Shown: positions 58,089 through 64,000 of the stretch, piece by piece
Position numbering within the stretch: position 1 is the first letter of the stretch
Layout of the letters: every line of letters begins with the position of its first letter
Source of the DNA: Rutstroemia sp. NJR-2017a BVV2
Taxonomy: Eukaryota > Ascomycota > Leotiomycetes > Helotiales > Rutstroemiaceae
DNA: 64,000 nucleotides
Assembly: GCA_002946415.1 (NCBI GenBank)
Contig: NJPS01000044.1
Span: 682,001-746,000, forward strand
Direction of reading: 5' to 3'
Notes under the pieces: model-generated
Told to the model about the DNA's origin: nothing
Databases searched by the model: none
The model's input: only the letters and a program-made list of their open reading frames with translations
Made by a program: the position numbers and the translations under genes

Positions 58089-58853
58089 TGAGAGGGATGC
58101 CGGACTGTATGTTTGCCGTGAGGACCATATGTCCGCCTAGTTTCTGATGTTCTTGAACACGGAAGTTCACAGGGATAAAAGGAGAGGAACAACAGCATTT
58201 CATCACGCAAGGGCTAGAGCTGCGACGTGTGTGAACGTAGAGACCTGCCAGGCGTATCACGATTCTATCTCTATCCCAACAAGTTGGATTAGCAGAGCCG
58301 CAGAGCGTGGTGCAGGGATTTTGTTCAGGGCAGTTTTGGTGTACTACATAAACTTCAATATAACACACCAAATTTCCAAGATCTCATCCTATGGCAAGTT
58401 TCAATCGTGCTCCCCGCGGCTTGTGTCTGAGAAACAACACCTCCTTCGTGAATGATGACTATCATATCAGCAATGGCCGGAACACAACAGAACACCCACT
58501 CTTTCATCCAGTCATGCATGCAAAATTGCAGTCACAGTCTTTAGTGGTCCTTAAATAGCCTTCACATGCCGAGGATGAATCACAGAGTGGACATCTACCA
58601 ATAGCAATTCGATTCGATCGAACCAGCCTTTCAAATTTTCCACCAGTTTTATTCTAGATAAGGCCGGAAGAACCACCTCTTAACAGCGTCTGAACAATAA
58701 ATCGTAAGTGCTATAAGGAGATCACTAGACATTTTCTCGGCCTATACACTTTCGAACACAGTCGATCAACCAACAGCCGTCTTCATTATCCAGAAAGCAA
58801 TAAGGAATCCTCCTATCGGGATCAAAGTTTCAAACGCCAGACATTGAACAGCC

Positions 58854-59258
58854 ATGTCTAATCAAGGAGGCGATCAAGGGATCAGTGACTTTCAAATTTA
58901 TATGAGTGAGCAGTTCAACAGCACCGAATTAAGCCTGGAAACCATCCACCGTCATTTTCCCGACGTGGCTGAGAGGTTAGAAAACCTACGAGCAAAACCT
59001 GCAGAGCTGGATGGGGACCTTGCAAACTTGAGGAGGGAAGCTCTGGTTCCGCAGGGACCAAGCACAAGGGTCTCTACTGAGCAGGCACAGCATATGTTGA
59101 GGAGCATAACAAGCATGGCGTCGACAGAAGTTCCGCCAGAAGCATGCCCGGAAGCATCACAGTCACCTGGTCGAGGGCGTGTAGGATTTAGAGTACGATC
59201 AGTGAAACGGTGGCTAAGATTGAGGATCATAAATATACGTACGTACATAAGAATCTGA
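58854..59258 (+). CDS. Hypothetical protein with helical N-terminus (orphan)
   Basis: ATG frame of 134 codons (MSNQGGDQGISDFQIYMSEQ...). The region FPDVAERLENLRAKPAELDG to NLRREALVPQ is heptad-like. The last 20 codons run into a GTAC/ATAC repeat and look non-coding, so the true end may be spliced. No known domain. Confidence 0.35.
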   Translation: MSNQGGDQGISDFQIYMSEQFNSTELSLETIHRHFPDVAERLENLRAKPAELDGDLANLRREALVPQGPSTRVSTEQAQHMLRSITSMASTEVPPEACPEASQSPGRGRVGFRVRSVKRWLRLRIINIRTYIRI

Positions 59259-60389
59259 TATCACATACATACATAGGGAATTAACTGCACAGTGCTAGTC
59301 CCAACCGAGCATCTGCTTGGATAAAGGTGACGGGCATACACGTAAGAAAAATACTTGCAGTAATTAGATTGTTGTATTGAAGGAATAAAGAAAACACTTA
59401 AGGAAAAGCTTTGTTATATCGGAAACCTTCATTATGACCAATTGTCAAATTTCTGCTCGTTGGCCGAACAAAGTCTATCAACATTAAAAATTTAAGAACA
59501 ATCATTTCCATACAAGATTATTAACCTAGAGGTACACTTCCACTGGAAACAAGCCTGATGTGATAATAATAAACCGGCGCAAGATACATGTGACAACCCA
59601 CGAAAATCTAAAACTTCGTCGATCAATCTGAATTACTTGATAATCCAGTAGTATTACTTCGAGTCTATCTGCTGAATTTGCTTCATCATGACTTCTATCG
59701 CAGTAAATAGTCATTCCAGACAACGTCCGACCATCGGATACCAGCCCTCACGAATCTCAAGAGCAAATCATACTCCATAGCCTAGAGCTCGACGACCGTG
59801 TGGACAATATGGGCGATATCTCGGAATGTCTAGAATCATTGTCGTTAAATAAACATCAATCAGAAATGCTAGAAGATGGTGAAGCTGGTCGAATGTGTAG
59901 AAGCAGAGCACCATCCCCAGAAACCGATATTGATCAGTAGCCTTGAGAAGTTATGCTTCATCGTAATCACTCGATTTCGAGAGCGGCCAGAACCTGAGGG
60001 ATAGCTTAAGTACGATGCGATGTTTGTGTAGCTACACCAGACGTACGAACCCTATATTGATCGTTGGACCATGGATTTGAATATGCCTAGGTAGGATTGA
60101 ATAGACACATAACTCTGAAAATGGAAACAGCAAGTGTAGCCCTCAGTTGATAAATAGAAATATGCAATGACAATGGAAATAGATGATGATCTTGTGCATA
60201 ATTACTACCATTAACGTGAGTATTCAGCCACATAACCAACCCATGAATCGCTGGATAGAGGTCTGATAGTAGAGTGCTTTAATATCAAGAGTTATAAATG
60301 AAAAAAATCAAGTTGTAGGATATTGACTCTTCGGAGTATAAAAAACAGGCCGATTTGGGACAATATATTGAAGCTGTTTACTTTATCTC

Positions 60390-60494
60390 TTAAATATCCT
60401 AAAAGCCTTAAATGTCCTAAAAGCCTTAAATGTCCTAAAAGCCTTAAATGTCCTAAAAGCCTTAAATGTCCTAAAAGCCTTAAATGTCCTAGAG
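60390..60494. repeat. 18-bp minisatellite, nearly six copies
   Basis: Unit ttaaatgtcctaaaagcc. Copies start at 60390, 60408, 60426, 60444, 60462 and 60480 (last partial). Copies 2-5 are identical and copy 1 differs by one base. It reads as PKSLKC repeats in one frame, but that frame has no ATG. Confidence 0.95.
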
Positions 60495-60857
60495 ACTTTG
60501 AGAGATTACAATACTTTTATTGTTATTTTTGTACTGAGAGTCTATACCTTAGATGGGCCTATTTTTTCTACGCCGAAGAGATTGGATTTGGTCTTCGCGA
60601 AGTCGGGGAGATTCCGTCCCGATGCTAAGCCGGCTTCACGTGGACTCGCGTGGGTTCGCGTAAAGTGGTTTTCCTTTCCACCTTCGCGCCTGCTGTACCG
60701 CAGTCAACGCCATACCATACCCTTACAATCCTGCAGCTCTACATCCTCAGGAAACGAGCTCGAGAGCAATAAAATTACGTGGTATAGTCGTCGAGGAGAA
60801 ACCCACTGTAAGCTGGCTGCGTCGTCGAGCGCGAGCTCGTTGAGACACTGGATAATT

Positions 60858-62765
60858 ATGGCAAGCCCAGGCAGGATACCGAAGAGGAAATCAAGCACGG
60901 ATCGCCCTATATCGCCTCCTCCAGTGCGTCGCAAGGTGCAGTCCTCGACAACATGTGAGTTTGCGATTGTCATATGAGGGAATGGAAAGGCTGATATACT
61001 TGCAGCCAATGCAATCGCATCATTTTTCACACCTAAATCTCAGAAGCCTCCACAGAAAATTTCTTGGCAAGAACGTGCTCCTCATGACGATACACCAAGC
61101 ACACTTTTGGTAGGAAAGTATGAACCATCAAAGGATAGCGCGATAAGTGAGCCCGCATCGCAAGACACGAAAAGAAATAAAATCGCAGCATTCGACTTCG
61201 TTAGTGATGACGCGTTCATTCCGTTCGTTCGATGTTGGGCGGCTGCTGATCTTCGTGGATAGGACTCAACTCTCATTTCAACTGCATCTGGTAAGAAACA
61301 TTCAGGCAGTGGGCAGGACTGGAAGTGGTGGCACACGTCAGTTCCTAGTACGCTCAGAAAACTATACTTAGAGGATGGGTGGGTGATACAAGCCTTCGTA
61401 TACAGTTCCGAAGTGCTGATTGTTCTACAGCTTTCGTGTCGTTGTCTTGAGCAACCAAGCTGGAATATCACTCAATACGGACCCCAAAACCCCAAAAGCA
61501 CAACGATCTCGACTGGGTGAATTCAAGACGAAGGCTTCTGCAGTCTTCAGTCAGCTTGACATCCCCATCAGCATCTATGCGGCAACCGAGAAAGACATTT
61601 ATCGAAAGCCACGAACTGGCATGTGGAAAGAATTACTTGAAGATTACGGTATTCACCAGCCAGCTGACCTCAACTTACAAGATTCCATCTTTGTTGGTGA
61701 TGCCGGCGGGCGCCACGCAAGTGTTGGACACCCAAAGGACTTCTCTTGTTCAGATCGGTATGTCCATCATCGAGTCTTGGTCTGTGCCGTTTGCTCACAT
61801 CTGCTAGCAATTTCGCCGAGAACGTCGGAATCAAGTTCTATACCCCAGAAGAATACTTCCTCCATGAAGCACCAAGACCTTTCACTCGTACATTCGAACC
61901 AGGCGATTACATACCCGAAGGCACCGCAGGTGAGCGTCAATCATACGATTAATCTGGTCTGGATTGTCTCTGATACCGTTTCAGTGATCGGAAAATATGA
62001 AAGAAAGAATCCACAGGATGTCATTCTCTTTGTCGGAAGTCCTGGCGCCGGGAAATCTACGTTCTATTGGAAGCAACTGGAACCCCTCAGCTATGCTAGG
62101 GTAAATCAGGATATTCTCAAAACAGTATGCGTAGTATTCACCAGCCATCACAGAAGACAATCTAACGTCCGACGAGAGAGACAGATGTATCAAAGTCGCT
62201 GGAGAGTTGTTGGGAGAGGGGAAATCTGTTGTCGTTGGTGAGCAGTCTACATTGTACCGCATAACGTCATGACAGCGAAGCTGATCTGCTCTAGACAACA
62301 CCAATGCAGATCGAGAAGTTCGAAGTAAATGGGTAGCATTAGCTGCCAAGCATTCCGTGCCGATTCGTTGTGTTCACTTCGTCGCAGGCGCACAAATCTG
62401 TGAACACAATGACGCTGTGCGAGCCCTTAATGGAACAGTATGTCTCTCCTCAGCTCCTCGAATTTCCTTGTGCCAATTGATTCTCGTAAGCATTGGCACG
62501 AGAAACTTCAAGTGCCACATGGACGACTTTCTAATCCGACACAGATGAACCCAGAAAATCGATCGATACTTCCTAAGCTGGCTTTCACAGGCTTCTCATC
62601 AAGATACCAAAAACCCGAAATGACCGAGGGTTTTCAGGATATCACAGAAGTACCGTTCAAGGTACGTCTCACTGCATTCCCCTGCATTTACAGCGCTGAA
62701 GCCATTGCAAACAGTTCGAGGGTAGCGAGGCCCAACGAGAAATTTGGACTCAACATTGGATTTGA
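60858..62765 (+). CDS. Bifunctional polynucleotide 3'-phosphatase / 5'-kinase (PNKP)
   Basis: DNA end-repair enzyme that removes 3'-phosphates and phosphorylates 5'-OH ends in single- and double-strand break repair. Ten exons: 60858-60954, 61006-61199, 61263-61378, 61431-61757, 61808-61929, 61985-62124, 62177-62237, 62295-62437, 62545-62661 and 62715-62765; all phases agree and give 455 aa. HAD phosphatase motif DFDST (96-100) is made across intron 2, then QDWKWWHTSVPSTLRKLY, VVVLSNQAGISL, YRKPRTGMW and DSIFVGDAGGR. The kinase P-loop is GSPGAGKST (303-311), with ARVNQD and VVVDNTNADREVRSKWV. It ends FEGSEAQREIWTQHWI, as in other PNKPs. No FHA domain, like S. pombe Pnk1. The N-terminus has a PIP-like IASFF segment. 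Confidence 0.93.
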
Positions 62766-64000
62766 AGCTTACATGATTGTACATTTTATTCGACAAATGC
62801 ACCAGTCACTATGCACTCTGCAGCAGCCTTCACATGCTTCCGGTATTATCAGGAAGCTTACATTTATCCCGAATTTATCCTATTTCAACTGCGACTCATC
62901 CAGTGGGTTACTCGGAATTTGATGAGCTGCAAGACCGCAAGACTGCAGCACCGCAACACCGTTGCAAAAGGCATGTCGGTAAATGTGCTTTACTACGATT
63001 GAAAGACTGTTACCGCAAGCCGAAGTGGAATCATTCTATGATGCAATGTTAAGCCTCTAGTCAGTCATGGTCCAGTATTGTATTAATTGAGTACTCAAGC
63101 ACATCATAGTTAACGTGTCAATGTTGCATATATCAACTTCCGACTTTACTTTTTACGGAGTACGTTTGTGCTTCTCTGATCTCTAACCTTATGTATTACT
63201 AATGCGAAGAAACGACGTTAAAATCCTTTGTGAACGGGGAACTCCAAACGAAAAACTCTAAATGATTAAATTGGGGAGGCTGGATGTTCTGGATCTCGTC
63301 GATCAGTTCTATCGGATCTATGGGCCAGAAGATTGTCACATGGATGCCTTAGAAATCCACCTTGCGTACCAGGCCAACCATAAGACTCTGCTCTTCGCGG
63401 AGTCAACTCGGAAGCACTTGTCTAGCATTTCTTTGGCATTGTAACTCCAGGTTGCGGATGTTTCTTAATCATTCCATGAATCGCTCACCACGAAAAGTAC
63501 TTACTTAGTTGTTCTCAATGGAACTACACAATCAAAAGACCTAGAGAGGATGGCTCAGAAGGCTTGCAAGTTGGTAGGGACTAATGTACAACACAAACCA
63601 CCCCTTTGAGCTGAGCCTGCAAATGGCCAATTGTCTTTGACCATATTTACACCGCGATATCAGTAACCTGGGAATCGGCATAGCGGTCTAATGAGCTGAA
63701 CAGTGCACTGTTTGCGGCAAGGATAAGTTAGACGACGAAGCATTCAGATTCGATCTATTCTTCTCTGTTCCTGGCTCATGGGGAACTAAAGCCTTCCAAA
63801 CCAACGAAAGAAATGGAGACACGGAGCGCACGATCGGCCTCCAATGAGGATCGAGCGGAATCTGCATCGTTCCTTTCCGCTCCCTCTGGTTGATTGATCA
63901 ATTAAGCAGACCAATTGCCTGTGCTGTGAGATCCGGATACTTGCTTTGTCACTCGCTTTACTAAGGATTTCGCATATAAATGCAACGGATTTATATCTAG
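62766..64000. other. Terminal region without recognised genes
   Basis: 1.2 kb downstream of PNKP. Short ORFs at 62777-63052 and 63262-63444 (60 codons, MIKLGRLDVLDLVDQFYRIY) have no recognised domain. No repeat or RNA gene was seen; a gene entering from beyond the window cannot be excluded. Confidence 0.45.

Larger units (their letters stand above)
55340..60857. other. Gene-poor block with orphan ORFs and a decayed frame, 5.5 kb
   Basis: No conserved gene is recognised between the acyltransferase and PNKP. It holds three small plus-strand ORFs described separately (56583, 57603, 58854), a frame with multiple stops (56075-56410), an ATG-less open segment (59707-59940), an 18-bp minisatellite (60390-60494) and otherwise AT-rich sequence. 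No transposase, reverse transcriptase or terminal repeats were seen. Confidence 0.5.

Noticed and set aside
60390..60494. Regular 18-bp repeats as a CRISPR-like array
   Set aside because: Units are contiguous without spacers and the genome is eukaryotic; this is a minisatellite.
60323..60628. Repeat protein PKSLKC in an open frame
   Set aside because: The frame begins only at TTG with no ATG, and no splice donor/acceptor connects it to PNKP convincingly.

Overview
The window is nuclear DNA of a filamentous ascomycete (Pezizomycotina). The evidence is short spliceosomal introns, mostly 44-150 bp with GTATGT/GTAAGT donors and CTAAC-type branch sites, together with fungal-type gene products: Arb1, a Zn2Cys6 regulator, Asa1, a Pmp3-type protein and a fungal SUN protein. 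A leotiomycete-like genome is my guess; the sequence alone does not prove the class. I rebuilt 22 protein-coding genes across their introns, checking reading phase at each junction. No tRNA, rRNA, CRISPR array or intact transposon was found.

Layout. 0.3-5.8 kb: two DEAD-box ribosome-biogenesis helicases, DBP10 (minus) and DBP4 (plus), share a 224-bp divergent promoter. 6.0-10.3 kb: FAD synthetase (plus) and a SUN-domain nuclear-envelope protein (minus). 12.1-15.0 kb: UDP-glucose 4-epimerase and a quinone oxidoreductase, tail to tail. 15-22.6 kb: gene-poor, with a small probably mitochondrial alpha/beta-barrel protein and a membrane-anchored GNAT-like protein. 22.6-34.4 kb: a dense block with mitochondrial 3-hydroxyisobutyrate dehydrogenase, DDB1, the Pol III subunit RPC37, a Pmp3-family protein, CLP1 and inositol polyphosphate multikinase. 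36.2-43.1 kb: Arb1 (an Argonaute chaperone), an Mx/dynamin-like GTPase and the WD40 protein Asa1. 44.0-46.1 kb: a Zn2Cys6 transcription factor with an unresolved 5' end, beside about 4.8 kb without recognisable genes. 50.9-55.3 kb: a small PPxY membrane protein, the RNase P/MRP subunit POP4 and a glycerol-3-phosphate/DHAP acyltransferase. 55.3-60.8 kb: a gene-poor block with orphan ORFs, a decayed frame and an 18-bp minisatellite. 60.9-62.8 kb: a ten-exon polynucleotide kinase-phosphatase. From 62.8 kb to the end nothing is recognised.

Most genes are conserved housekeeping genes and the window is not one operon-like pathway. Several neighbours do share themes: RNA metabolism (DBP10/DBP4, CLP1, POP4, RPC37), DNA repair (DDB1, PNKP) and possible genome defence (Arb1 next to an Mx-like GTPase). 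The most notable sequence-level observations are an 18-nt microexon in ARB1, a probable GC-AG intron in CLP1, a tandem duplication across the stop codon of the hydroxyisobutyrate dehydrogenase gene, an intron that splits the PNKP catalytic DxD motif, and the orphan/decayed block before PNKP.
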